Shown here: piece after piece, positions 26,720 to 36,075 of the stretch
Layout: each line of letters begins with the position of its first letter
How positions within the stretch are numbered: the stretch's first letter is position 1
From: Pelagimonas varians
Lineage (GTDB): Bacteria > Pseudomonadota > Alphaproteobacteria > Rhodobacterales > Rhodobacteraceae
Assembly (NCBI RefSeq): GCF_003208435.1
Contig: NZ_QKMF01000006.1
Location: 1-64,000 of the forward strand
Direction: 5' to 3'
Length of the DNA stretch: 64,000 bases
Translations under genes and position numbers: made by a program
Notes under the pieces: generated by a model
The model's database searches: none
The model's input: only the letters and a program-made list of their open reading frames with translations
Told to the model about the DNA's origin: nothing

Positions 26720-28033
26720 GTGGTGGATCTCTTCGACCGTTCCGGCGATGTGCCCGACACTGCACCTAGGCCCTTGGCGGACCGATTGCGGCCGCAAGTG
26801 CTGGGGGATGTGATCGGGCAAGCGCAGGTTCTTGGGCCTGAGGCACCTTTGGGTGTGATGCTTGAGGCCGGCACGCTGGGCTCGATCATTTTTTGGGGCC
26901 CGCCGGGTGTTGGAAAGACCACCATAGCGCGGCTGTTGGCCGATGCCACCGATCTACATTTTGTGCAAATCAGCGCGATTTTCACCGGTGTGCCCGATTT
27001 GCGCAAAGTCTTTGAGGCGGCAAAGCTGCGCCGCCGGACGGGGCAGGGGACGCTGCTGTTTGTGGACGAAATCCATCGGTTTAACAAAGCCCAGCAAGAC
27101 GGATTTTTGCCTCATATGGAGGATGGCACCATTTTGCTGGTTGGGGCCACCACTGAAAATCCGTCGTTTGAATTGAACGCCGCCTTGCTCAGCCGTTCCC
27201 AAGTTTTGGTTTTGGAACGCCTGTCGCCGGATGAATTGGAGTTGATGGCGCAGCGCGCGGAAAACGAGCTGGATCGGAAACTGCCACTCGAGGCGTCGTC
27301 CCGCGCCGCTCTGTTGGAAATGGCAGATGGCGATGGTCGGGCGCTGTTGAACCTGATTGAACAAGTGATGTCATGGCGGGTCAGTGCCCCCTTGGACACT
27401 GATGCCCTAACCAAACGATTGATGAAGCGGGCTGCGCAATACGACAAAGGCGGCGATGGTCATTATAACCTGATCTCGGCTTTGCATAAGTCGGTGCGCG
27501 GGTCCGACCCCGACGCGGCGCTTTATTGGTTCGCGCGTATGCTAGAGGCAGGAGAAGACCCTCGCTTCTTGGCCCGCCGGATCACGCGGATGGCCGTCGA
27601 AGACATCGGGCTTGCTGATCCGCAGGCGCAATCGGTGTGCCTGCAAAGCTGGGAAACATACGAACGGCTTGGCTCGCCTGAGGGCGAGTTGGCGCTGGCG
27701 CAGGCGTTGGTCTACATCGCCTTGGCTCCGAAATCGAATGGGGTCTATGTCGCTTACAAGGCCGCACGGGTGGCGGCAAAAAAGACCGGTTCATTGATGC
27801 CGCCCAAACATATTCTGAATGCGCCAACCAGCTTGATGAAGGACCAAGGGTACGGCACGGGCTATGCCTACGATCATGATGCCGAAGACGGCTTTTCAGG
27901 TCAGGATTATTTTCCAGAAGACATGGGACGGCACAGTTTTTACACCCCTGTTGAACGCGGGTTTGAACGCGATCTGGCAAAGCGTGTTGCCTATTTCGCC
28001 AAACTACGCGCCCGCCGGGAAGCCGATACATGA
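26720..28033 (+). CDS. rarA: Replication-associated recombination protein RarA
   Basis: The 437-residue AAA+ ATPase (RarA/MgsA/WRNIP1) acts at stalled replication forks. Walker A is WGPPGVGKTTIARLLA, Walker B is LFVDEIHRFNKAQQD, and the sensor region ATTENPSFELNAALLSR is typical. The start is GTG (26720; a second GTG follows directly). Its stop overlaps the next gene by four bases. It heads a tightly packed run of short-gap genes up to 31388. Confidence 0.96.
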   Translation: MVDLFDRSGDVPDTAPRPLADRLRPQVLGDVIGQAQVLGPEAPLGVMLEAGTLGSIIFWGPPGVGKTTIARLLADATDLHFVQISAIFTGVPDLRKVFEAAKLRRRTGQGTLLFVDEIHRFNKAQQDGFLPHMEDGTILLVGATTENPSFELNAALLSRSQVLVLERLSPDELELMAQRAENELDRKLPLEASSRAALLEMADGDGRALLNLIEQVMSWRVSAPLDTDALTKRLMKRAAQYDKGGDGHYNLISALHKSVRGSDPDAALYWFARMLEAGEDPRFLARRITRMAVEDIGLADPQAQSVCLQSWETYERLGSPEGELALAQALVYIALAPKSNGVYVAYKAARVAAKKTGSLMPPKHILNAPTSLMKDQGYGTGYAYDHDAEDGFSGQDYFPEDMGRHSFYTPVERGFERDLAKRVAYFAKLRARREADT

Positions 28034-28560
28034 GCATTGATCTGACAGCAGACTGCAGCCGCTGTGCCGCGCTGTGCTGTATGGCCTTGGCTTTCGACAA
28101 GGGGGCTGATTTCGCATTGGACAAGCCCGCGGGGGTTGGCTGTGTAAACCTGCGCGGTGATTTTGGCTGCCAGATTCATGACAGCCGCATTGATGCCGGT
28201 TTTTCCGGCTGCCTGAAATTTGACTGTCTGGGGGCGGGGCAGAGGATCACGCAAGAGGTGTTTGCCGGAGTTGATTGGCGCGACACGCCTGCCGCAATTC
28301 CGGACATTATCGAAGCGTTTCGGATCTTGCGCGAAGTGCATCGTCTCCACGAGCTGCTTGGCTTTGCAGCGGACTTGCCTTTGGCTCCGGCGCAGCGTGA
28401 CCTGCTGCATGCCTTGATGGAGGAGCTGGCTCCGAATGGAGGTTGGACCGCAGACAGCTTGAACCAACTGCCGCTTGGCAGATTGTCGTCAGACGCCACA
28501 TCTTTCCTTGGATCGCTTAAAACCCTCGCCAAACGGGGCGGAATTTCAGGCAAGGCTTGA
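28030..28560 (+). CDS. Cysteine-rich protein, YkgJ-like cluster at N-terminus
   Basis: The 176-residue product has a cysteine-rich N-terminal third: CSRCAALCC at residues 9-17, GCV, GCQIHD and FSGCLKFDC. This spacing resembles the YkgJ/UPF0153 group of predicted zinc- or iron-binding proteins. The C-terminal two thirds is helical and cysteine-free. It is coupled to rarA by an ATGA overlap. I do not know its function; metal binding is inferred from the cysteines only. Confidence 0.75.
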   Translation: MSIDLTADCSRCAALCCMALAFDKGADFALDKPAGVGCVNLRGDFGCQIHDSRIDAGFSGCLKFDCLGAGQRITQEVFAGVDWRDTPAAIPDIIEAFRILREVHRLHELLGFAADLPLAPAQRDLLHALMEELAPNGGWTADSLNQLPLGRLSSDATSFLGSLKTLAKRGGISGKA

Positions 28561-28590
28561 CTCTGGCGGGGTAGCGCGCAACAGACGCGC

Positions 28591-28968
28591 ATGGTTTTCA
28601 CCCTCTCACAAGTGGCCCTCGGCGGGGCTTTGGGCGCTGTTTTGCGCTATCTGACCTCGCTTGGCGCGATGCGTTTGATCGGGGCAGGGTTCCCGTGGGG
28701 GACCGTCATCGTCAATATCGCCGGGTCATTTGCAATGGGGGTTATCGTGGTGGTTCTGGCACATATGTCAGGCACCCGCTTTGCGCCGCTGTTGATGACG
28801 GGCTTACTAGGTGGATTTACGACCTTCTCGGCCTTCTCACTGGACGCAGTGACCTTATATGAACGGGGTGACGTGACGCTGGCCGCAGGCTATGTGCTGT
28901 CCTCTGTTGTTCTTTCCATAGCCGCGCTTTTTGCCGGCCTTTTACTTGCCCGGAGCTTTGCCGCATGA
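28591..28968 (+). CDS. crcB: Fluoride exporter FluC/CrcB
   Basis: The 125-residue product is a four-helix inner-membrane fluoride channel that works as a dual-topology dimer. GALGAVLRY, the VNIAGSFAMG asparagine segment and GLLGGFTTFSAFSLD, which lines the pore and sodium site, are all present. It overlaps the pseudouridine synthase gene by ATGA. There is no room upstream (30 bases) for a fluoride riboswitch, so it seems constitutively read with its neighbours. Confidence 0.94.
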   Translation: MVFTLSQVALGGALGAVLRYLTSLGAMRLIGAGFPWGTVIVNIAGSFAMGVIVVVLAHMSGTRFAPLLMTGLLGGFTTFSAFSLDAVTLYERGDVTLAAGYVLSSVVLSIAALFAGLLLARSFAA

Positions 28969-30005
28969 GCCGTGTTCAGACCATAACCGTTGCCCAAGGT
29001 GACGGCGACCAGCGCCTTGATCGCTGGTTCAAGCGCAATTTCCCGCATGTCGCACAGGGGCGCATTGAAAAGATGTGCCGCAAGGGCGATTTGCGTGTTG
29101 ACGGTGGACGGGTCAAAGCCTCGACCCGCCTTGAAGTCGGCCAGCAGGTGCGTATCCCACCGCTGCCCGAACCCGGCCAGATAGTGAGCCAGCCCAAGAC
29201 CGATATTTCGTCTAAAGATGCAGAGATGATCCAGTCTTGTGTCTTGTGGAAAGACGACCACATTATCGCGATCAACAAACCGCCTGGCCTCGCCTCGCAG
29301 GGGGGGAGTAAGACGACCCGCCATGTGGATGGGCTTTCCGAAGCGCTGCGTTTTGGCAGCGAGGAGAAGCCGCGCCTTGTGCACCGGTTGGACAAAGATA
29401 CATCCGGTGTCTTGTTGTTGGCCCGTTCGCGCGAAGTCGCCAAAGGCCTGACCGACGCTATCCGCCACAAAGAGACCCGCAAGATCTATTGGGCACTGGT
29501 TGGCGGTGTTCCGGTGCCTTACTTGGGTGAAATCCGCTATGGTCTGGTGAAAGCGCCGGGGCATGGCCCCCATGGCGAAGGCGAAAAGATGGTCGCCGTG
29601 CATCCGCGTGACATGAACAGCACGCCGGATGTAAAACGCGCCCACACGCTTTATGCAACTTTGTACCGCGTAGCATCGCGCGCGGCTTGGGTCGCGATGG
29701 AGCCGATCACAGGCCGGACCCACCAGCTTCGGGCGCACATGGCCGAAATTGGCCATCCGATTATTGGCGACGGAAAATATGGCGGTTCCGGTCAGGAAAA
29801 CCTTGGGGATGGTTGGGGCGCACAATTGGGCGGCCTTATCTCGCGCAAGCTGCATCTGCATTCTCGCTCCATGACGTTTATCCATCCGATGACCCGCAAG
29901 GAAATCACGGTGACGGCACCACTGCCTGAACACATGGCGCAAAGCTGGGACACCTTGGGTTGGTCCGAAGATCTGGCCGCAGACGATCCATTCGAAGGCC
30001 TCTGA
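28965..30005 (+). CDS. RluA-family 23S rRNA pseudouridine synthase
   Basis: The 346-residue product starts with an S4-type RNA-binding domain (residues about 12-80, RLDRWFKRNFPHVAQGRIEK) followed by the RluA catalytic domain. The active-site aspartate is in LVHRLDKDTSGVLLLARS and GRTHQLRAHMAEIGHPIIGD is the second conserved box. The layout fits RluC/RluD. RluC is the better guess given the S4 domain, but the target site is not proven. It lies in the overlapping run between crcB and the HAD phosphatase gene. Confidence 0.92.
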   Translation: MSRVQTITVAQGDGDQRLDRWFKRNFPHVAQGRIEKMCRKGDLRVDGGRVKASTRLEVGQQVRIPPLPEPGQIVSQPKTDISSKDAEMIQSCVLWKDDHIIAINKPPGLASQGGSKTTRHVDGLSEALRFGSEEKPRLVHRLDKDTSGVLLLARSREVAKGLTDAIRHKETRKIYWALVGGVPVPYLGEIRYGLVKAPGHGPHGEGEKMVAVHPRDMNSTPDVKRAHTLYATLYRVASRAAWVAMEPITGRTHQLRAHMAEIGHPIIGDGKYGGSGQENLGDGWGAQLGGLISRKLHLHSRSMTFIHPMTRKEITVTAPLPEHMAQSWDTLGWSEDLAADDPFEGL

Positions 30006-30006
30006 T

Positions 30007-30675
30007 ATGACGCTCAAATTGGTTGTGTTTGATGTCGACGGCACGCTTGTCGACAGTCAGGGTGATATTGTGGCATCGATGCAGATCGCTTTTGACGGCG
30101 TTGGATTGCCATTGCCTGACCGCGCGGCGGTACTGTCGATTGTTGGTCTATCCCTGCCGCAAGCGATGGCGCGTTTGGTTCCCGGGGCTTCGGATGCAAA
30201 AATTGATGCCTTGGTGACGGGCTATAAGGATGGCTACTTTGAGCGCCGCAAGGTCAGCGGGCATGCCCCGCTATATCCGGGCATCACGGATCTGCTGACG
30301 GCATTGGGCAAATATGACAATTTGCTTCTGGGGATAGCAACCGGCAAATCAAGGCGTGGATTAGATGCATTGTTGGAAGGGTTGAACCTTCCCGTGCGCT
30401 TTGTCACCACACAGGTGTCTGACGATCACCCATCGAAACCGCACCCCGCGATGCTGCACGCTGCATTGAGGGAAAGCGGCGTAGACGCGGCGGATTCTGT
30501 GATGATTGGCGACACCAGCTACGACATGGATATGGCCCAATCTGCCGGAATGAAATCCATCGCGGTTGGCTGGGGTTATCACGATGACGCGGCCTTGTCG
30601 GGGGCCAATACATTGGTTCATGACGCAGAAGCCCTGCAACAGGCAATTTACCAACAGTTGGGAGATTTGGGATGA
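30007..30675 (+). CDS. HAD-family phosphatase, phosphoglycolate type
   Basis: The 222-residue product is a HAD-IA hydrolase. Motif I is VFDVDGTLVDSQ with the nucleophilic Asp at residue 9, motif II is in IATGKSRRGLD and motif III/IV in PSKPHPAML and MIGDTSYDMDMA. It is closest in style to Gph-like phosphoglycolate phosphatases, but HAD substrates cannot be assigned by eye. It is one base after the pseudouridine synthase gene and overlaps the ATP12 gene by four bases. Confidence 0.88.
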   Translation: MTLKLVVFDVDGTLVDSQGDIVASMQIAFDGVGLPLPDRAAVLSIVGLSLPQAMARLVPGASDAKIDALVTGYKDGYFERRKVSGHAPLYPGITDLLTALGKYDNLLLGIATGKSRRGLDALLEGLNLPVRFVTTQVSDDHPSKPHPAMLHAALRESGVDAADSVMIGDTSYDMDMAQSAGMKSIAVGWGYHDDAALSGANTLVHDAEALQQAIYQQLGDLG

Positions 30676-31388
30676 GTGAATGGACACCCAAACGGTTTTG
30701 GAAAGCGGCAGATGTTGTTGAGGTGAGCGGCGGTTTTGCGGTCACTTTGGATGGCCGGAACGTCAAAACCCCAGCCAAAACTGCGCTGGTTGTGCCAACC
30801 CGCGAACTGGCTCAGGCGATTGCAGAAGAATGGCAAGCGCAAGAAGACAAAGTCGATCCTGCGACGATGCCCTTTACCCGGATGTCCAATTCCGCGCTCG
30901 ACAAGGTTGCAACTCAATTCGCCGAAGTGGCAGAAATGCTGGCGGCTTACGGTGATGCTGATTTATTGTGCTATCGGGCTGAATCGCCGGCAACACTGGT
31001 TGAGCGCCAAAATGAGCGCTGGAACCCCTTTCTGGACTGGGCCACTCAAAATTTGGGGGTGCGGCTCGAGACGCGATCCGGGTTGATGCACGCAGCGCAA
31101 GATCCGGCAGCATTGGCCGTTCTTACAACCAAAGTGCATCAGCTGACTCCGTTTCAATTGGCTGCGTTCCACGATTTGGTTTCTCTTACCGGGTCGCTAA
31201 TCTTAGGGTTTGCAGCGACTTATCCAGAGTTTGACATAGAGACCCTATGGGATTTGTCCCGTCTGGATGAGAACTGGCAAGAGGAGCAATGGGGCCCTGA
31301 TGACGAAGCAACGGCCCTTGCGAACCGGAAAAAGGGTGATTTGGTCTTTGCAGCACGGTTTTACCAGCTTGCAACCAAAGTGGCATAG
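30672..31388 (+). CDS. ATP12-family F1-ATPase assembly chaperone
   Basis: The 238-residue product is an ATP12 chaperone, which protects F1 alpha subunits during ATP synthase assembly. This family is typical of alphaproteobacteria and mitochondria. KRFWKAADV, GFAVTLDGRNVKTPAKTALV and the RMSNSALDKV and YRAESP segments are characteristic. It is the last gene of the packed run begun at the HtrA gene and has no clear terminator. Confidence 0.92.
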   Translation: MSEWTPKRFWKAADVVEVSGGFAVTLDGRNVKTPAKTALVVPTRELAQAIAEEWQAQEDKVDPATMPFTRMSNSALDKVATQFAEVAEMLAAYGDADLLCYRAESPATLVERQNERWNPFLDWATQNLGVRLETRSGLMHAAQDPAALAVLTTKVHQLTPFQLAAFHDLVSLTGSLILGFAATYPEFDIETLWDLSRLDENWQEEQWGPDDEATALANRKKGDLVFAARFYQLATKVA

Positions 31389-31579
31389 GGCTTACACCGC
31401 TAATCTATTGGTATAGTGGCCTTTGAAACAGGGTGCTCAGTGGCATCTTGGCTTGACCTTACAGCGGGAAATCGCCCAAACTGGTTGGCATAAGGCAGGG
31501 ACACCCAGAATCTGGTAAATAACGCCTGCGTAAAAGGGCCGCCCGTTGTTCAGAGGCGAAAACCTAAGAAGAGGGAAAG

Positions 31580-32587
31580 ATGCGGAATTTTATTCTCCTG
31601 AGCGCGCTCTTGGGTGCCGCGGGAGCCGCACAGGCAAGGACATTGGATGATGTCAAGGCAAATGGCGTCCTGAGGTGCGGAGTGAATTCCGGTTTGGTCG
31701 GCTTTGCATCGCAAGATGCAAACGAAGACTGGCTTGGGTTTGACGTTGGCATTTGCCGCGCTGTGGCAGCAGCAGTCATTGGCGATCCAACCGCAATCGA
31801 ATTTGTGCCGACCACCAACAAAACAAGATTCACGGCGCTGTTGTCCGGTGATATTGACGTCTTGGTGCGCAACACAACTTGGAGCCTGTCGACTGACGTT
31901 GACCTCAAGCTGGAATTTGTCGGGATCAATTACTACGATGGCCAAGGTTTCATGGTGCCCAAAGCGTCAGGTATTTCATCAGCCAAGGAACTGAATGGAA
32001 ATTCAGTTTGCGTGCAAGGTGATACCACCACAGAACCGAACCTAACGGAATTCTTTGCCCGAAATAATATCGAATACGAAGCCCTCTTGATCGAGTCGAC
32101 TGCCGAAGCGCAGGCGCTGTATCTGGACGGGGGATGTGACGTTTACACCAATGATGCCTCGGCATTGGCGGCGATCCGTGCGACCTTCGAAAGCCCGGGT
32201 GATCATGTTTTGCTGCCTGAAATCATCTCCAAAGAGCCGCTGGGTCCTGTTGTGCGCCACGGCGATGATGAATGGAGTGATGTGGTGCGTTGGACGCTCA
32301 ATGCTTTGATTTCGGCAGAAGAATTGCGCATCACCTCAGCCAATATTGATGAATTGCTTGAAGGGACTGATAACCCTGAAATCAACCGGTTGCTGGGTAC
32401 CGAAGGCTTTTTGGGCGAAATGCTTGGACTGGACAATGATTGGGCTGTCAAAGCGATCAAGGCTGGCGGCAACTACGGCGAATTGTTCGAAAAGAACATC
32501 GGTGAAAAGACACCGATTGGTCTGCCGCGCGGCCTGAACGCGCAATGGACGGACGGCGGCTTGCTCTACAGCCCACCTTTTCGTTAA
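31580..32587 (+). CDS. General amino-acid ABC transporter binding protein
   Basis: The 335-residue product is an AapJ/BztA-like periplasmic binding protein for L-amino acids. It has a signal peptide (GAAQA before RTLDDVKANG), then a family 3 solute-binding fold with the typical RCGVNSGLVGF, GFDVGICRAVAAAV and NTTWSLSTD stretches. No permease or ATPase genes follow; instead the next gene is convergent and overlaps at the stop codons. It therefore depends on a transporter encoded elsewhere or works as an orphan receptor. An AGAGGGAAAG ribosome-binding site precedes it. Confidence 0.92.
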   Translation: MRNFILLSALLGAAGAAQARTLDDVKANGVLRCGVNSGLVGFASQDANEDWLGFDVGICRAVAAAVIGDPTAIEFVPTTNKTRFTALLSGDIDVLVRNTTWSLSTDVDLKLEFVGINYYDGQGFMVPKASGISSAKELNGNSVCVQGDTTTEPNLTEFFARNNIEYEALLIESTAEAQALYLDGGCDVYTNDASALAAIRATFESPGDHVLLPEIISKEPLGPVVRHGDDEWSDVVRWTLNALISAEELRITSANIDELLEGTDNPEINRLLGTEGFLGEMLGLDNDWAVKAIKAGGNYGELFEKNIGEKTPIGLPRGLNAQWTDGGLLYSPPFR

Positions 32588-33078
32588 GACGAGCCGTCCA
32601 GTTCTTTTGGAATGACAAATGTCACAACCCGGCCTGTGCCGGGTTTGACCGTTTCCCAGCTGTCGGTGTCAAAATCGACCACCAAAGTCGCGCCGGTCGG
32701 GAAATCCTGGAACCGCGGGTGCGCCGGAGCTTGCGCGACCAATCCTTCGGCTAACATGGCCATGCCGGGATTGTGCCCCAACAAAAGCACAACGTTGCCT
32801 GTCGCGCCGCAAAGCGTATCCAGAATAACGCCGGGATCTGCCAAATACAGCGCCGGTTCAAACCTCGCTTGCACTGACAGACCCAATCCGTCCAACGTTT
32901 GACGTGTGCGCATCGCGCTCGAACTTAGGACCTGATCGGGAATCAGTCCTTGGGTGCGCAACCAGTTGCCCAACATCTGAGCGGAGTTCTTCCCACGCGT
33001 GTTTAAAGGGCGGTCATGGTCCTCTTGACTAAGAGACCAGTCGGATTTTGCGTGCCGCATCATGATCAGACGTTTCAT
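32584..33078 (-). CDS. SixA-like histidine phosphatase
   Basis: The 164-residue product is a small histidine-phosphatase-superfamily enzyme. The catalytic MMRHAKSDWS at residues 6-15, the SSSAMRTRQT segment and LLGHNPGM with the second histidine match SixA, which dephosphorylates phosphohistidine in signalling proteins. The true substrate is not known here. It is convergent with the binding-protein gene and overlaps it by four bases at the stops. Confidence 0.88.
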   Translation of the reverse strand: MKRLIMMRHAKSDWSLSQEDHDRPLNTRGKNSAQMLGNWLRTQGLIPDQVLSSSAMRTRQTLDGLGLSVQARFEPALYLADPGVILDTLCGATGNVVLLLGHNPGMAMLAEGLVAQAPAHPRFQDFPTGATLVVDFDTDSWETVKPGTGRVVTFVIPKELDGSS

Positions 33079-33082
33079 AGCG

Positions 33083-33739
33083 TCAGTTTTTCAGAAATGC
33101 GGCCATGTGGAAAGCGGACTGTGCCTCCAAACGTGAGAAATTTTCTGAAACGGGGCAAGCGCGCCTGACCAGGCAACCTTGGGTGCGGCATGTTTCCCCT
33201 TCAAGGCTCCGCATATGGGCTTTGCAAGTTGCGATGTCATAGGCCTTGCCGGGCGCTATAGCGGACACTGGACAAGCCGTTTTGCAGGGGGCTGCGCAGG
33301 TGGTGCAAGGTTGTTCAGGGGCTGTGTCAGGCTCCAAAAGGGCGGGAAGGGCTATTGCACAGCGATAGCTAATAAATAGCCCGGCTTGGTGGTGGACCAA
33401 AAGGCCGACAGGGGAACTCCACGCGTGTTCTGAGTGCGTTGCCCAACTTAGGAATGGCGGGTAGGGCGGCCCGTCCGAAGGAAACACAGCGGTTCCTGAC
33501 CAATCTGCGGCAAGACCATTGCATATGCGTTTCGACCAGCGGTCCATTGGATCCGGATTGTTGTCGTGAAATTCCGCAGAGCCTGAAAAGACCGGCCAAA
33601 AGGCGGGTTCGTCCGGACCAAGCAATATCAGCGTTTTGGTGTGATCTGGTAGGCAGTCATCAGGTTGCGGGTGCAAAACTCCGCGTACAGCCAGTCCGTG
33701 GGATTTGGCTGTACGTTCGATAGCTTGTAGTGTGATCAT
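33083..33739 (-). CDS. Predicted 4Fe-4S protein, QueG-like C-terminus
   Basis: The 218-residue product has two four-cysteine clusters: [14 protein letters not shown] near residue 145 and a CKAH...[13 protein letters not shown] series. These resemble the ferredoxin domain of epoxyqueuosine reductase (QueG), but the protein is shorter and I cannot see the usual cobalamin-binding N-terminal half. It may be a degenerate or specialised QueG relative. I placed the start at the ATG that overlaps the argB stop (ATGA) rather than upstream inside argB. Confidence 0.78.
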   Translation of the reverse strand: MITLQAIERTAKSHGLAVRGVLHPQPDDCLPDHTKTLILLGPDEPAFWPVFSGSAEFHDNNPDPMDRWSKRICNGLAADWSGTAVFPSDGPPYPPFLSWATHSEHAWSSPVGLLVHHQAGLFISYRCAIALPALLEPDTAPEQPCTTCAAPCKTACPVSAIAPGKAYDIATCKAHMRSLEGETCRTQGCLVRRACPVSENFSRLEAQSAFHMAAFLKN

Positions 33740-34623
33740 TCGCCGAGCGGCGGAAGACTTGTCGAGCGGATCATCGAGCCCGACCCATGTTCGGTAAACA
33801 GTTCCAGCAAACACGCGTTGGCCACCCGCCCGTCAATGATGACGACACCGCGTACGCCCTGATCAATGGCCTTCAGTGCGGTTTCGGTTTTCGGGATCAT
33901 GCCGCCAGCGATGGTTCCGTCATCGGTCATGCTGCGTACATCGCTTGGCGTCATTTCTGTAACCACTTTGCCTGAGGTGTCCTTGACCCCCTCCACATCG
34001 GTCAGCAGCAACAGGCGGTCAGCCTTGAGAGCGCCTGCAATGGCCCCGGCGGCTGTATCGCCGTTGATATTATAGGTATCAACACCGTCCGGACCCGTGC
34101 CAACCGGCGCAACAACGGGAATGATACCTGCCGAGAAAAGATCTTGCAGAACCTGCACGTTCAATTCCGTCGGGCGTCCGACAAAGCCCAGCTCGGGGTC
34201 GTCAGGTTCACAGACGATCAGATTGTCATCTTTGCCAGACAAACCAACGGCCCGGCCTCCTTCGCCCATAATGGCCTGAACGATCCGTTTGTTCACGCGG
34301 CCTGTAAGGACCATTTCGACAACTTCGACAGTAGCGGCATCTGTCACTCGTTTGCCGCGAACAAAATTGGATTCGATGTTCAACCGGCCCAACAATTCGT
34401 TGATCATCGGCCCGCCGCCATGCACGACAACCGGATTTACGCCAACCTGACGCATGAGCACGATGTCACGGGCGAATTGTGACATTGCTTCATCGTCGCC
34501 CATGGCGTTGCCGCCAAACTTAACTACAACCACAGCGCCGGTGTAGCGCTGCAAATAGGGCAACGCCTCTGAAAGAGTGCGGGCGGTGGCGATCCAATCA
34601 CGGTTCATATTTTGCGTTCTCAT
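33736..34623 (-). CDS. argB: Acetylglutamate kinase
   Basis: The 295-residue product phosphorylates N-acetylglutamate, the second step of arginine synthesis. [10 protein letters not shown], the [17 protein letters not shown] loop and the [15 protein letters not shown] segment are diagnostic. I chose the ATG giving [10 protein letters not shown]; an ATG five codons in is possible. It lies in a minus-strand run engB-argB-ferredoxin that overlaps at stop and start codons. Confidence 0.95.
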   Translation of the reverse strand: MRTQNMNRDWIATARTLSEALPYLQRYTGAVVVVKFGGNAMGDDEAMSQFARDIVLMRQVGVNPVVVHGGGPMINELLGRLNIESNFVRGKRVTDAATVEVVEMVLTGRVNKRIVQAIMGEGGRAVGLSGKDDNLIVCEPDDPELGFVGRPTELNVQVLQDLFSAGIIPVVAPVGTGPDGVDTYNINGDTAAGAIAGALKADRLLLLTDVEGVKDTSGKVVTEMTPSDVRSMTDDGTIAGGMIPKTETALKAIDQGVRGVVIIDGRVANACLLELFTEHGSGSMIRSTSLPPLGE

Positions 34624-34678
34624 TGATTGTCCCATCGGCAAATCTGGGAATGAATTTGCCCCGTCGTTTTGGTTATTG

Positions 34679-35335
34679 CTAGTCCAGACCAGCGATGATC
34701 GCCCGCAGCGTGGCAATCCCGTCGCCCTTTTCGCTGCTGGTCAAAACCATTTCAGGGTATGCGGCCGGATGTTTGGCGATCGCCGCACGGACCTGTGCCA
34801 GAACCTTTTCACTGTCCTTGTCTTTAACCTTGTCGGCCTTGGTCAGGACGACCTGAAAAGTGACGGCAGATCTGTCTAGCAACTTCATGATCTCTTCGTC
34901 AGCGGCTTTGACGCCATGGCGGAAATCAATCAGCACAAAGGCGCGGCGCAAACTGGCGCGGCCTGCCAAATAGTTTTTCAACAGCGCCTGCCATTTTTCC
35001 ACCACCGGAAGCGGTGCATTGGCAAAACCATAACCAGGAAGGTCGACCAAATACCGTTCGGCCCCAAGGGTGAAATAGTTGATTTCCTGTGTCCGGCCCG
35101 GCGTGTTTGAGGCGCGCGCCAGTGCTTTGCGGCCTGTCAGTGCATTGATCAAGCTGGATTTCCCGACGTTTGAACGCCCGGCGAAACAAACCTCGGCACG
35201 GTCATCGGGTGGCAAGCCGTCCATGGCGACCACGCCCTTGAGAAATTCGACTTCGCCCGCGAACAAAATGCGTGCGGCTTCGCGCACATCTGCTTCGGGT
35301 TCTTCTACCAGTGGAAAGGGGAGTTGCTGTGTCAC
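34679..35335 (-). CDS. engB: GTP-binding protein EngB/YsxC/YihA
   Basis: The 218-residue TRAFAC GTPase assists 50S assembly and cell division. G1 is [15 protein letters not shown]2 is in [12 protein letters not shown]3 is DLPGYGFA and G4 is TKADK. The start is GTG at 35335, overlapping the stop of the MOSC gene by four bases; the upstream open frame is not needed. Typical length. Confidence 0.95.
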   Translation of the reverse strand: MTQQLPFPLVEEPEADVREAARILFAGEVEFLKGVVAMDGLPPDDRAEVCFAGRSNVGKSSLINALTGRKALARASNTPGRTQEINYFTLGAERYLVDLPGYGFANAPLPVVEKWQALLKNYLAGRASLRRAFVLIDFRHGVKAADEEIMKLLDRSAVTFQVVLTKADKVKDKDSEKVLAQVRAAIAKHPAAYPEMVLTSSEKGDGIATLRAIIAGLD

Positions 35336-36075
35336 AGTCTTTGAACCTTGTCGCCCTGCCGGATCGTGCCCGCTTTGACCACCTTGGTCTGGACCGAGAA
35401 GTCGCGATGCCCCCAAGTGTCCAATGCCGCAAGAATGTTGTCGTCGCGTTGTCCGGTTTCGGGATTGTTATGAGTGGCAAGGCAGCGCTCGGTGCGTTCC
35501 ACCACTTCGAGAATTGCGTCGCCTATTTGAACCTGATGACCGACCCAGTCGAATTCTTCCCACGGAGCCATGCCATCAACCCATAGGTTACAGCGCCAAC
35601 GGTGGATCGACAAAGGGTGTCCAATGCGCTGTTCAACAGCACGATGCGAAGATGTGTTGCCCAACGTGATGGACTGAAAATTGCAGTCAGTGAACCCGAA
35701 ATTCTGCCCGCGCACAACACGCGAAGACTGTGCCCGATTCTCAGGGATAAAGGGCCCAGCCCAATCGATCAGCTGATCGCCTTCTGTATCGGGGTTAAAT
35801 GTCAGGTCAGCGCGCTCTGGATGCGACAGTGTCACATTGCCGGTGGTTTCATCAAGTTTGGCTGATATTGCACTGAGAAGTGGGGCCTTGGCCCCGCGCG
35901 AGAACTGGCTGCAAGGAGCCCATGCACTGCCGTCGGCCTTGGATGCCTCATGCGCAACAGCCCACACCCGATCCCAAGGCAAAGCTTTGCCAGTGGTCAG
36001 GTCCGCAAATGAAAGCGGCTCCCAACCATGACTTTTGATTGGGAACCGCCAGATTTCAGCAAGAGTTTGGGTCAT
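35332..36075 (-). CDS. MOSC domain protein
   Basis: The 247-residue product has an N-terminal MOSC-N beta-barrel (IWRFPIKSHGWEPLSFADL) and a C-terminal MOSC domain with the conserved RCLATHNNPETGQRD cysteine. MOSC proteins move sulfur or use molybdenum cofactor to reduce N-hydroxylated compounds. The substrate is unknown here. It overlaps yidC by ATGA and engB by GTGA, so it is firmly placed in this operon, as in other Rhodobacteraceae. Confidence 0.9.
   Translation of the reverse strand: MTQTLAEIWRFPIKSHGWEPLSFADLTTGKALPWDRVWAVAHEASKADGSAWAPCSQFSRGAKAPLLSAISAKLDETTGNVTLSHPERADLTFNPDTEGDQLIDWAGPFIPENRAQSSRVVRGQNFGFTDCNFQSITLGNTSSHRAVEQRIGHPLSIHRWRCNLWVDGMAPWEEFDWVGHQVQIGDAILEVVERTERCLATHNNPETGQRDDNILAALDTWGHRDFSVQTKVVKAGTIRQGDKVQRL

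Noticed and set aside
28561-28590. A fluoride riboswitch before crcB
   Set aside because: Only 30 bases separate the genes and no pseudoknot motif is present.
28890-30044. A 384-codon open frame on the minus strand
   Set aside because: It is antisense to a clear pseudouridine synthase gene and matches no family.
31389-31579. A promoter at TTGACC (31453) before the amino-acid-binding protein gene
   Set aside because: No acceptable -10 element lies at the right distance, so I did not annotate it.
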